Source: Phycisphaerae bacterium (GTDB lineage: Bacteria; Planctomycetota; Phycisphaerae; UBA1845). Taken from it: DNA of 64,000 nucleotides. The translations under genes and the position numbers were made by a program. Below, piece by piece: positions 34,556-42,458 of this stretch (position 1 is its first letter; every line of letters begins with the position of its first letter). The notes beneath the pieces were generated by a model that searched no databases, had not been told where the DNA came from, and worked only from the letters and a program-made list of their open reading frames with translations. The stretch is from NCBI GenBank assembly GCA_013360585.1, contig JABWBH010000005.1, positions 1-64,000 on the forward strand, in the 5' to 3' direction.

Positions 34556-36070
34556 CAGCCTGCTGAAAAACCCCTTAACACCTGTGGTATGATATTCGTG
34601 TCGGGGGAGTTGGGCATTTTCAGTCATCCACGGACGGATCCAAGTCATAGCTTTGGGCAGGCGCAAGCGGGAGCAGCAGGATCTTTGGGTGGCGGCGAGC
34701 GAACTTCCGGTATCGCCGGGCCATCCCTTCTATCGCCGGCTGAACGAACTGTTGGACGAGGCGGGGTTCGACGATCATGTCGAGGGGCTGTGCGCCCCAC
34801 ACTATGCCGACGGTCGGGGCCGGCCCGGGATTCCGCCGGGGGTGTATTTCCGCATGCTCCTGGTGGGTTACTTCGAGGGTCTGGATTCGCAGCGGGCCAT
34901 CGCCTGGCGCTGCCACGACAGCCGGTCGCTGCAATCTTTTCTGGGTTACGAAATCACGCAGACCACCTCCGATCATTCCACGCTGACGGTGATTCGCCAG
35001 CGTCTTCCGCTTCAGATTCACGAAGAGGTCTTTACCTTCGTGCTGTCCATCGCCCAATCCAAAAAACTCCTGAAGGGCAAGACCGTGGCGGTCGATTCGA
35101 CGCTGATCGAGGCGGACGCGGCCATGAAGTCGATCGTGCGTCGTGACAACGGCGACGACTGGAAGGCCTACCTCCGCAAGCTGATGGCCGAAGAAGGCGT
35201 CGAAAACCCGACGGATGAGGATCTCCGCAAGTTCGATCAGAATCGGCCGAACAAGAAAGTCTCCAACCAGGAATGGACGTCGCCGACCGACCCCGACGCG
35301 CGGATCGCCCGAATGAAGGACGGCCGCACGCACCTGGCCTACAAGACCGAGCACGCCAGTGACGTGGACAGCGACCGGGTGCTGGCGGCGGGGGTGCACA
35401 AGGCGGATGAAGCGGATACGGCCACGTTGGGGGGAGACGCTGGTCAAGGCTCAGACTCACCTGTTGTTGGCGGGCGGCGACGCCCGGATCCGGGAAGGGG
35501 CCGCCGACAAGGGTTACCATAGTTCAGAGAATCTGGTGATGGGCGAGGAATGGGGAATTCGGACCTACATTCCCGAGCGGGCGAGTCCTCATCGTCGCCG
35601 ATGGAGTGACAAGCCGCCGTCGCAGCAACACGCGGTCTATGGTAATCGTCGCCGGGTCAAGGCCGATCGCGGGCGGAAACTGGGCCGATTGCGCAGTGAG
35701 TATGTGGAACGAAGCTTCGCACACACGTGTGAGACGGGCGGAGCGCGGCGTAGTTGGCTCCACGGGCTTGAGGAGGTGACCAAACGATATGTGTTGTACA
35801 TGGCCGGGCGGAACCTCGGCGTGATCATGCGCGCCCTGTTCGGCATGGGCAAACCGAAAACCCTGCCGACGGAAGGCGGGGGTGTTTTTGCGCTCCTGGC
35901 GGCGCCTATCCGTGCTCTTATGCGTGTATTCCGCTCGTTGCGCGACCTACTGGCGCGTGGAGTCGAATCGTCCGGTTTTTCGGTTGCCGCCATCTTCCCG
36001 CGCCAAACGCGCTGCCTCCGCCTCGGAATTCCAGTCGCCGCGTGAAAATGGCGACTTCTTCAACGGGCTG
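34556..36070 (+). mobile_element. IS1182-like insertion sequence, probably decayed
   Basis: About 1515 bp. Imperfect terminal inverted repeats: CAGCCTGCTGAAAAA at the left end (34556-34570) and its counterpart CAGCCCGTTGAAGAA read inward from 36070, 12 of 15 matching. No target-site duplication is recognisable. It carries one transposase reading frame broken by a frameshift. Confidence 0.75.
34653..36045 (+). pseudogene. IS1182-family DDE transposase, frameshifted
   Basis: The first part (from TTG at 34653) shows SPGHPFYRRLNELLDEAGFD, the DUF772-type region IPPGVYFRMLLVGYFEG and the first catalytic Asp in KTVAVDSTLIEADAAM. After about 35430 the similarity continues in the +1 frame with ADKGYHSSENL (second Asp), the YVERSFAHTCETGGARR segment (Glu) and a C-terminal tail. 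The switch lies at a run of six G (TTGGGGGGAGAC, about 35427); five G would restore one frame of about 464 codons. Either the element is dead or the homopolymer was misread. Confidence 0.85.
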
Positions 36071-36216
36071 TTAAGCATCATCCTGACGGCGAGGCGCCGT
36101 CGCCGGCAGGCGGCACGCCGGTCACGCCTGCCTGAGGGCGCACGACCGCACCACCTTACTCACGCCGCGCGCCCCCCTCGTCTACGCCCCACGCCTGCCG
36201 GAGCGTCGCATCCTTT

Positions 36217-36297
36217 ACACGCTGTTTCAAAACCGGGGTGAAAAGCCCGAAAGGCACGTTTCCTTTACAGGCGCGGCTCGGTTAAGAAACAGCGTGT
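36217..36297. repeat. 12-bp perfect inverted repeat upstream of cinA
   Basis: ACACGCTGTTTC at 36217-36228 and its exact complement GAAACAGCGTGT at 36286-36297, with 57 bp between. The word TCCTTTACA also occurs twice (36211 and 36261). It lies between the IS element and cinA, in a 274-bp stretch without a gene. It could be a remnant of another element's ends or a regulatory structure. Confidence 0.5.
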
Positions 36298-36344
36298 GAA
36301 TCATCGTGAGGGGGCCGGTAGGCGTGAGGGGAGACGGAAATCCG

Positions 36345-37700
36345 TTGAAACAGCCGATTGTCGCAATTCTGAGCGTCGGTGACGAAGTCGTCACCGGCGT
36401 CATCGTGGACGCCAACGCCGCGTGGTTGGCGACGCAGGCGACTCGACTGGGTTTCCGTGTCCGGTTGTGCGGCGCGGTCGGAGATGAACGCGACGCGATT
36501 GCGGATGCGCTCCGCGCAGCGATGCGCGACGCCGCCGTCGTCCTGGTCACCGGCGGGCTTGGACCGACCGAGGACGACCTGACGCGCGAGGGGCTGGCGG
36601 ATGCGCTGGGCGTTCCGCTGGCGCATCACCCGGAGGCCGAGGCGCAGATCCGCGCGTTTTACGAACGCCTCGGCCGGTTGATGCCGGCGACCACGATGAA
36701 ACAAGCGCGGGTGCCGACGGGCTGCGCCGTGATTCCGAATGCGTGGGGCACGGCGCCCGGCGTCGCGTTCCGCGGGCTGAGGGTTGCGCCCGCCGGCGCG
36801 CCGGGCGAAGCGACTGACCGGCGGGGTGAGACGTCCGGCGGATGCGGCGATGCGCCGGGGGACGCACTGTGCCGCGTGTACCTGCTCCCCGGGGTTCCGA
36901 TCGAGATGAAGAGCATGTTCGCCGCCACGGTTCTGCCGGAACTGATGGCGCTGGCGGGTCCGCGACGGACGGTCTCGCGGGTCATCCGGACGATCGGCAT
37001 GAGCGAAGCCGCCCTCGGCGAGGCGATCGCCGACCTGATGAACCCCGCGCGCAATCCGCACGTCGGCATCAACGTGTCCGAGACGATCGTGACGGTGCGC
37101 ATCAATGCAACGGGTGACATGGTGGAGGCGGAAAGGCTGGCGGAGACGGACGCGCGGGAGATCCGCCGCCGCCTCGGTGCGGTCGTTTTCGGGGAGGGAG
37201 ACACGACGCTTGCGGCGGCGGTCGGCGACCTGCTTCGCGCCCAACGTCGCTCGGTCGCCACGGCGGAGTCCTGCACCGGCGGTCTGGTCGCCAAGATGCT
37301 GACCGACGTTCCCGGGGCCAGCGATTACTTTTTATGCGGCTACGTGACGTACGCGAATCAGGCCAAGACGGCGATGCTGGGCGTTCCGGCGGAACGAATC
37401 GAGCGGGATGGTGCGGTCAGTGAGTCCGTCGCGCGGGCGATGGCGGAGGAGTGCCGGCGCGCCTCCGGCGCTGATTTTGCGATCTCCGTGACGGGAGTTG
37501 CCGGACCCGGCGGGGGGACGGCGGATAAGCCGGTCGGACTGGTCTGGTTCGGTTTGGCGGGCGACGGGGGAACGACCGTCCACCGGATGACCTTCGGGGA
37601 GCACCTGACGCGGGAGCAGATCCGCGACCGGGCCTCAAAGGCGGCGTTGAACCTCCTGCGCCTTCGGTTGCTGAATCCGCCGCAGGCGAATACGATTTAA
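36345..37700 (+). CDS. cinA: CinA family protein (nicotinamide-nucleotide amidase/ADP-ribose pyrophosphatase-like)
   Basis: About 451 residues. An N-terminal MoaB/MogA-like domain (ILSVGDEVVTGVIVDANAAWL, VTGGLGPTEDDLT, PGVPIEMKSMF) joins the C-terminal CinA amidase domain (SVATAESCTGGLVAKMLTDVPGASDYFLCGYVTY, VSESVARAMAEECR, ISVTGVAGPGGGT). The C-terminal domain deamidates NMN in pyridine-nucleotide recycling. A Gly/Ala-rich insertion of ~30 residues (near 165-190) interrupts the first domain. I prefer the TTG at 36345 (AGGGGAGA about 10 bp upstream), which gives the family-typical start; in-frame GTGs lie at 36306 and 36324. A terminator follows. Confidence 0.9.
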   Translation: MKQPIVAILSVGDEVVTGVIVDANAAWLATQATRLGFRVRLCGAVGDERDAIADALRAAMRDAAVVLVTGGLGPTEDDLTREGLADALGVPLAHHPEAEAQIRAFYERLGRLMPATTMKQARVPTGCAVIPNAWGTAPGVAFRGLRVAPAGAPGEATDRRGETSGGCGDAPGDALCRVYLLPGVPIEMKSMFAATVLPELMALAGPRRTVSRVIRTIGMSEAALGEAIADLMNPARNPHVGINVSETIVTVRINATGDMVEAERLAETDAREIRRRLGAVVFGEGDTTLAAAVGDLLRAQRRSVATAESCTGGLVAKMLTDVPGASDYFLCGYVTYANQAKTAMLGVPAERIERDGAVSESVARAMAEECRRASGADFAISVTGVAGPGGGTADKPVGLVWFGLAGDGGTTVHRMTFGEHLTREQIRDRASKAALNLLRLRLLNPPQANTI

Positions 37701-37710
37701 GGCAGGCACG

Positions 37711-37734
37711 AGACGGGGGGTCGCCCCGTCTTTT
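37711..37734 (+). terminator. Rho-independent terminator of cinA
   Basis: AGACGGGG and CCCCGTCT form a perfect 8-bp stem with a 5-nt loop, followed by TTTT. It begins 10 bp after the cinA stop and separates cinA from the nuo cluster. Confidence 0.75.
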
Positions 37735-37829
37735 CGGGCGTCCGCGGGCCGGGTCGCCGGGGGTGCTGACGGTTTGCGCCGCGTCCGGCGGTCGGATCGT
37801 CGAGGTCAGGCCCGGGAGGGCGCTGTGCG

Positions 37830-38489
37830 ATGGTGGCACCAGGAAACCCGATCGAACCGGCAGGGCGGCGGCACCAGCCGGTTCGTGAATATTTTCACGA
37901 TATCTACCAGACGGTGCGCACGATCCTGATCGGGATGCGCATCACGCTGAAGTACTGCTTCGCCAAGACGATCACCGTCCAGTATCCCGATGTCGCTCCG
38001 GCGCTGCAGCCGCGCTACCGCGGGTTTCACTTCTACGAAATCGAGAAGTGCATCGCCTGCGACCTGTGCGCCAAGGCCTGCCCGGTGGACTGCATCTACA
38101 TCGAGAAGACCGGTCCGCGGAAGATCGACAAGGAGACGAACATCGCCGTGGGCGGGGCGATGACGCGGTACGCGATCGACTACGCGAAGTGCATGTTCTG
38201 CGCCCTGTGCTGCGATCCGTGCCCGACGGACTGCATCCACATGGGCAACATCCACGACATGTCCGGTTACACCCGCAAAGACATGATCGTTGAGTTCACG
38301 GAGCTGGCGAAAGCGGGATTGCAGACGCCGCAGCCGCTGTGGATGCAGAAGGAACATCTCCCGGACTGGGCGGCCGAGAAGAAAGAGGCGTGGGAGGAGT
38401 TCGAGTTCTCGCACGACAAGCTGACGCAGCAGAACGACCGCCGTCGGGAGGAGATGATCAAGGCGATGGTGGAGCAGAAGAAGAAGTAG
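37830..38489 (+). CDS. nuoI: NADH-quinone oxidoreductase subunit I
   Basis: 219 residues. Two 4Fe-4S binding motifs, CIACDLCAKACPVDC and CMFCALCCDPCPTDC, carry clusters N6a and N6b that relay electrons to NuoB in the peripheral arm of complex I. The C-terminal ~60 residues are a charged extension not needed for the clusters. It opens the nuo cluster here, whereas nuoI normally lies after nuoH; no nuoH is in the window. A new transcription unit is likely because cinA ends in a terminator. Confidence 0.93.
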   Translation: MVAPGNPIEPAGRRHQPVREYFHDIYQTVRTILIGMRITLKYCFAKTITVQYPDVAPALQPRYRGFHFYEIEKCIACDLCAKACPVDCIYIEKTGPRKIDKETNIAVGGAMTRYAIDYAKCMFCALCCDPCPTDCIHMGNIHDMSGYTRKDMIVEFTELAKAGLQTPQPLWMQKEHLPDWAAEKKEAWEEFEFSHDKLTQQNDRRREEMIKAMVEQKKK

Positions 38490-38655
38490 GCAACAGGCAA
38501 CAGGTACGAGGCCTCGCAGGGCGGGCTACGCCCGCCGCCGGTGCCGAACCGTTAACAACCTCCTCACGATACATCACGATACATGCTGAACGATGCTCGA
38601 TCAACGATGAACGACCGGGAAGACGCAGAGGGGCGAAGACACAGAGGGCAAGGCG
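38490..38655. other. Spacer of short direct repeats between nuoI and nuoA
   Basis: 166 bp of short repeated words rather than coding sequence: GGCAACA twice (from 38489), a 7-bp palindromic GGCGGGC-TAC-GCCCGCC hairpin, CACGATACAT twice in tandem (38565-38584), and GAAGACGCAGAGG/GAAGACACAGAGG (38619-38631 and 38635-38647). AGAGGGCAAGG serves as ribosome site for nuoA. Confidence 0.6.
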
Positions 38656-39132
38656 ATGTTGTGGACGGGTGTGACGAGCGTGATGATCGGCTTGGTGCAT
38701 GAAGAAGCCGCTCCGGCGGGTCTGCCGGCGGGCGCGGTTTCGACCAGCCAGTTGGCGCTGGCGATCCTGTTGTTCACGGTGCTCGGGACGGCGTTCGTCC
38801 TCGGGGCGCTGACCGTCGGACGGCTGCTGCGCCCGAAGCGGTTTCACCCGGAAAAAGCCGCCGTGTACGAATGCGGCGAACCGGCGATCGGCGAAAGCTG
38901 GGTGCAGTTCGACCTGCGGTTCTACACCGTGGCGTTGATCTTCATCGTGTTCGACGTCGAAGTGGCGCTGCTGTGGCCTTGGGCGGTGGCGTTCAAGGGG
39001 ATGCTCGGGGCGGCGTTCTGGCCGTTCCTGGTGTTCTTCCTGCTGATCGCGATCCCCTTCATGTATGAGTGGAGTTCGGGGTATCTGGATTGGGTCCGGG
39101 CGAGCACGGGGCAGCGGAGTCGCAAGTCGTGA
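38656..39132 (+). CDS. nuoA: NADH-quinone oxidoreductase subunit A
   Basis: 158 residues, three transmembrane helices. The conserved loop YECGEPAIGESWVQFDLRFY, with the conserved Cys, then FIVFDVEVALLWPWA, identify NuoA, which sits at the quinone-binding junction between membrane and peripheral arms of complex I. The N-terminus before the first helix is ~25 residues longer than in short NuoA proteins; the ATG at 38656 has AGGGCAAGG upstream. Confidence 0.93.
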   Translation: MLWTGVTSVMIGLVHEEAAPAGLPAGAVSTSQLALAILLFTVLGTAFVLGALTVGRLLRPKRFHPEKAAVYECGEPAIGESWVQFDLRFYTVALIFIVFDVEVALLWPWAVAFKGMLGAAFWPFLVFFLLIAIPFMYEWSSGYLDWVRASTGQRSRKS

Positions 39133-39197
39133 ATCGTCAATCGTAAGTCGGGAATCGGGGATGGCGGATTGGTGATTCGCGAACGCCGGAGCACATC

Positions 39198-39716
39198 ATG
39201 AGCTGGATAGAGAATCGTTTCGAAGAAGGCGTGATGGTCACGTCGTTGGACTGGCTGATCAACTGGGGCCGGGCCAACAGCGTCTGGCCGATGACGTTCG
39301 GGCTGGCGTGCTGCGCGATCGAAATGATGGCGGTCGGGGCGTCTCGCTTTGACATCGACCGCTTCGGCGCCGGCGCCTTTCGCGCCACGCCGCGGCAGGC
39401 CGATCTGATGATCGTCGCGGGCACGGTGACGTACAAGATGGCCAGCCGGTTGAAACGCCTTTACAACCAGATGCCCGAGCCGAAGTACGTCATCGCGATG
39501 GGCGCCTGCACGGTGGGCGGCGGTCCGTACTTCAAGCACGGCTATCACGTGGTCAAAGGCGTGGACCTCGTCGTCCCGGTGGACGTCTACGTCCCCGGCT
39601 GCCCGCCGCGCCCGGAGTCGCTGCTGGAAGGCCTGATGCGCCTCCAGGACATCATCCGCCACCAGACGCGGGCGAAGGACGTGCTGACGAAGGCGAAGGA
39701 AAAGGCGCTGGCGTAG
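39198..39716 (+). CDS. nuoB: NADH-quinone oxidoreductase subunit B
   Basis: 172 residues. It holds the terminal cluster N2 that reduces quinone: the cysteines are in [20 protein letters not shown] and [10 protein letters not shown], all present. The start [25 protein letters not shown] is usual for the longer NuoB form with an N-terminal helix. The 65-bp spacer before it consists of AATCGT-like repeats. It works with the neighbouring nuoC and nuoD products in the connecting fragment of complex I. Confidence 0.95.
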   Translation: MSWIENRFEEGVMVTSLDWLINWGRANSVWPMTFGLACCAIEMMAVGASRFDIDRFGAGAFRATPRQADLMIVAGTVTYKMASRLKRLYNQMPEPKYVIAMGACTVGGGPYFKHGYHVVKGVDLVVPVDVYVPGCPPRPESLLEGLMRLQDIIRHQTRAKDVLTKAKEKALA

Positions 39717-39751
39717 CGGCAAGGGCACCCAAGCACAAAGGCGCGGAACCG

Positions 39752-40300
39752 ATGACACCCGAATCCATCTGCAACATTCTGAAAGACCGTTTCGGCGACG
39801 TGATCGAGGACGCCGTGCTGGAGGGGGCGCGGCCTTATGCGCGGATCCGGCAGGGCGACAACGGACGCTGGCCGGAGGTGGCGCGCTTTCTGCGCGACGA
39901 TCCGCGCCTGGGGTTCAACCTGCTGCGCTGCATTACGGCGCTGGACCTTCTGGCGGACAACAAGCTGGCGTGCGTGTACGACTTTCTGCGCGTCGCGGAC
40001 GACGGCGGCGACGCCCTGATTCAGCCGAAGCAGACGTGGATCTTCGCCGTCCGCCTCGTCACCGATCGCGACGCGCCGAGCCTGCCCTCCGTGGCGGACG
40101 TCTGGCCCGCGGCCGACTGGCATGAGCGCGAAGCATACGACCTGATGGGCATCCGTTTCGACGGTCATCCGGATCTGCGGCGCATCCTCTGCCCGGACGA
40201 CTGGGAGGGACACCCGCTGCGGAAGGACTACGCGTATCCGCTGGAGTACCACGGAATACCGGGAACGACGGAGTATGAGTTGACGAACCCGTATCATTAG
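39752..40300 (+). CDS. nuoC: NADH-quinone oxidoreductase subunit C
   Basis: 182 residues. The 30-kDa subunit signature [29 protein letters not shown] is present, followed by [11 protein letters not shown]. NuoC is a structural subunit of the peripheral arm, bound to NuoB and NuoD; in some bacteria it is fused to NuoD, here it is separate. A Uma2-family gene lies between it and nuoD. Confidence 0.93.
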   Translation: MTPESICNILKDRFGDVIEDAVLEGARPYARIRQGDNGRWPEVARFLRDDPRLGFNLLRCITALDLLADNKLACVYDFLRVADDGGDALIQPKQTWIFAVRLVTDRDAPSLPSVADVWPAADWHEREAYDLMGIRFDGHPDLRRILCPDDWEGHPLRKDYAYPLEYHGIPGTTEYELTNPYH

Positions 40301-40361
40301 AAGGTCCGGGGAGCGGTTCATCGCTGCGGGACCGGGTTCGCAGGCATGAAACGATCAAGCG

Positions 40362-40997
40362 ATGCTGCGGCAACTGAAGACCATCAAAGCTCAATCCTCA
40401 GCCGAGGTCGTCGGCCCGGAAGATCACGGGCGGATCATGACGCTGGCGGAGTATCGCGCCGCGCGCGGCGCGCCGGGTTACAAATACGAATTGATTGACG
40501 GAGCGCTGGTGGTGTCTCCCAATCCGATTCCCAACCACGATTACTGGATCCAATACGTCCGCAACGCGATCGCCGCCTATGCTCGACGGCACTTGGGAAA
40601 AGTGGCGCATATCAGTGAGGCCGCGGAGGTCGAGGTTGTCGGGCGCACGGCGCCGACGCGGCCGATTCCGGATCTGTCCGTCTACGATGCGTTCCCCTAC
40701 CCCCCGCCTCCTTCGTGGGACGACGTGGTTCCCGTTCTGGTTGTTGAAGTGATCTCCAACCGCCGCGCCGCGAAGGACACGGTCCGCAACCGGCATCTGT
40801 ACTGGCAGGTTCGCGGTCTGCGTGAATACGGGATCATCAATCCCGAGAACGCTCCGCTGGCGCCGACGCTGATCGCCCTGCGACGCAAGCGCGGCGCCCG
40901 GACCTGGGATGAGCGGGTCGTCCCGTTCGGCCGGTCCTACCGGTCCGGCGCGCTGCCCGGACTCTCGATCAACCTGAAGCAGAAGACCAAGGAATAG
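40362..40997 (+). CDS. Uma2 family (DUF820) PD-(D/E)XK endonuclease-like protein
   Basis: 211 residues. Family features: MTLAEYRAARGAPGYKYELIDG at the start of the domain, the catalytic pattern RPIPDLSVYD followed by PVLVVEVISNRRAAKD (P-D ... E-V-x-S), and the LREYGIINPEN strand. The fold is that of restriction-type nucleases; the cellular role of this greatly expanded family is unknown. It is inserted, same strand, between nuoC and nuoD with small gaps (61 and 10 bp), so it is probably co-transcribed with the complex I genes. Confidence 0.88.
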   Translation: MLRQLKTIKAQSSAEVVGPEDHGRIMTLAEYRAARGAPGYKYELIDGALVVSPNPIPNHDYWIQYVRNAIAAYARRHLGKVAHISEAAEVEVVGRTAPTRPIPDLSVYDAFPYPPPPSWDDVVPVLVVEVISNRRAAKDTVRNRHLYWQVRGLREYGIINPENAPLAPTLIALRRKRGARTWDERVVPFGRSYRSGALPGLSINLKQKTKE

Positions 40998-41007
40998 GCG
41001 TCCACTT

Positions 41008-42207
41008 ATGACCGATGTAATGCTCGAATCCCGACCTGACGTGATGATGGACCTCGACCGCCGCGAGCAGGGCGACGTGCGCACCGAGGAGATGCTGGTC
41101 AACATGGGACCGCAGCACCCCTCGACGCACGGCGTGCTCCGCGTCGTTCTCCGCACCGACGGCGAGATGGTCCTCGAAGCCATCCCGCACATCGGCTACC
41201 TGCACCGCTGCGCGGAGAAGATCGGCGAGAACCTCCAGCCGTATCAGTACATCCCCTACACCGACCGGATGGACTACCTGGCCGGCATGAACAACAACCA
41301 GGCGTTCGCCCTCGCCGTCGAGAAGCTCGCCGGCATCGAAGTGCCGCCGCGCGGCAAGGTCATCCGGGTCATCTTCGCCGAACTGAACCGCATCGCGTCG
41401 CACCTGGTGTCCTTCGGCACCTACGGTCTGGACATGGGGGCGTTCACGCCGTTCCTCTACGCCTTCCGCGAGCGGGAGATGATCCTCGACCTCTTCGAGG
41501 CCGCCTGCGGGGCGCGGCTCACCTACAGCTACCTGACCGTCGGCGGGGCGCATCACGACGTGCCCGAGGGCTGGACGGACCGCCTCAGCGAGTTTCTCGA
41601 TTACTTCGAGCCGAAGATCCCCGAGTACAACAACCTCCTGTCGTACAACCACATCTTCGTCAAGCGGACCGGGCGCGTCGGCGTCATCTCACGGGCCGAC
41701 GCGATCCGCTGGGGGCTGACCGGACCGTGCCTGCGCGGCAGCGGCGTGCGCTTCGACCTGCGCAAGGCGATGCCGTATGACGGATACGAGACGTACGACT
41801 TCGACGTGCCCGTTGGACGCGACGGCGGGGCGGACGGTCTGCCGCGCGGGGTGGCGCTGGGCGACTGCTGGAACCGCTACTACGTCCGCATGTTGGAGAT
41901 GGAGCAGTCGGTGCGCATCCTGCGGCAGGCGATCGCCCGCCTTCCCGACGGTCCGGTCGTCGCCGAAAAGGTGCAGGGCAAGAAGCTCCCCGCCGACGAA
42001 GCCTATGTCGAGGTCGAGAACCCGCGCGGGCAGCTCGGCTTCTACGTCCAGGGCGACGGTTCGGCGATTCCCTCGCGGGTGAAGGCCCGCGGTCCAAGCT
42101 TCTGCAACCTGTCGATCACCACCCACGTCGCCCGCGACGTGCTGCTCGCCGACGTCCCCGCGATCATCGGCAGCATCGACGTCGTGATGGGCGAGGTGGA
42201 TCGGTAG
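41008..42207 (+). CDS. nuoD: NADH-quinone oxidoreductase subunit D
   Basis: 399 residues. The 49-kDa subunit motifs are clear: NMGPQHPSTHGVLRVVLRTDGE (quinone-site His), HIGYLHRCAEKIGEN, YTDRMDYLAGMNNN and at the C-terminus SFCNLSITTHVARDVLLADVPAIIGSIDVVMGEVDR. With NuoB it forms the quinone-binding pocket. It ends the cluster: the remaining subunits (E-H, J-N) are not adjacent, because the next gene on this side is convergent and unrelated. Confidence 0.95.
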   Translation: MTDVMLESRPDVMMDLDRREQGDVRTEEMLVNMGPQHPSTHGVLRVVLRTDGEMVLEAIPHIGYLHRCAEKIGENLQPYQYIPYTDRMDYLAGMNNNQAFALAVEKLAGIEVPPRGKVIRVIFAELNRIASHLVSFGTYGLDMGAFTPFLYAFREREMILDLFEAACGARLTYSYLTVGGAHHDVPEGWTDRLSEFLDYFEPKIPEYNNLLSYNHIFVKRTGRVGVISRADAIRWGLTGPCLRGSGVRFDLRKAMPYDGYETYDFDVPVGRDGGADGLPRGVALGDCWNRYYVRMLEMEQSVRILRQAIARLPDGPVVAEKVQGKKLPADEAYVEVENPRGQLGFYVQGDGSAIPSRVKARGPSFCNLSITTHVARDVLLADVPAIIGSIDVVMGEVDR

Positions 42208-42299
42208 CAACCCGAGTTGCAGATTCGTTGCTCAATCCGGGATCGCGGGCTTCCGGTCCGCACAGGCACAGCAGGAGCTTCGCGCTCCTCATTCTAGAG

Positions 42300-42398
42300 T
42301 CTAAATCGTCATTCTCGGTTCCGCAGCGCGCTGCGAAACGAGCGTTCGCGCGGGCTGAAGCCCGCGGCTCGGAGGGCGCTCCACATTCGTGAATCTTG
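42300..42398. repeat. 99-bp dispersed repeat, copy 2
   Basis: Same orientation as the copy at 24019-24117, 98 of 99 identical, including the internal 8-bp inverted repeat. It lies in the 251-bp gap between nuoD and the convergent STAND gene; nothing else is recognised in that gap. Confidence 0.9.
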
Positions 42399-42458
42399 AT
42401 TTAGGCAAAGAGCTTATGACGAACCACCGTAGGGCAGCGGTTCCGACGCAACGGCTCG

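Noticed and set aside
35420-35440. Programmed -1 frameshift in the transposase
   Set aside because: The second part is in the +1 frame and there is no A6G-type slippery site or pseudoknot seen; a one-base insertion is simpler.
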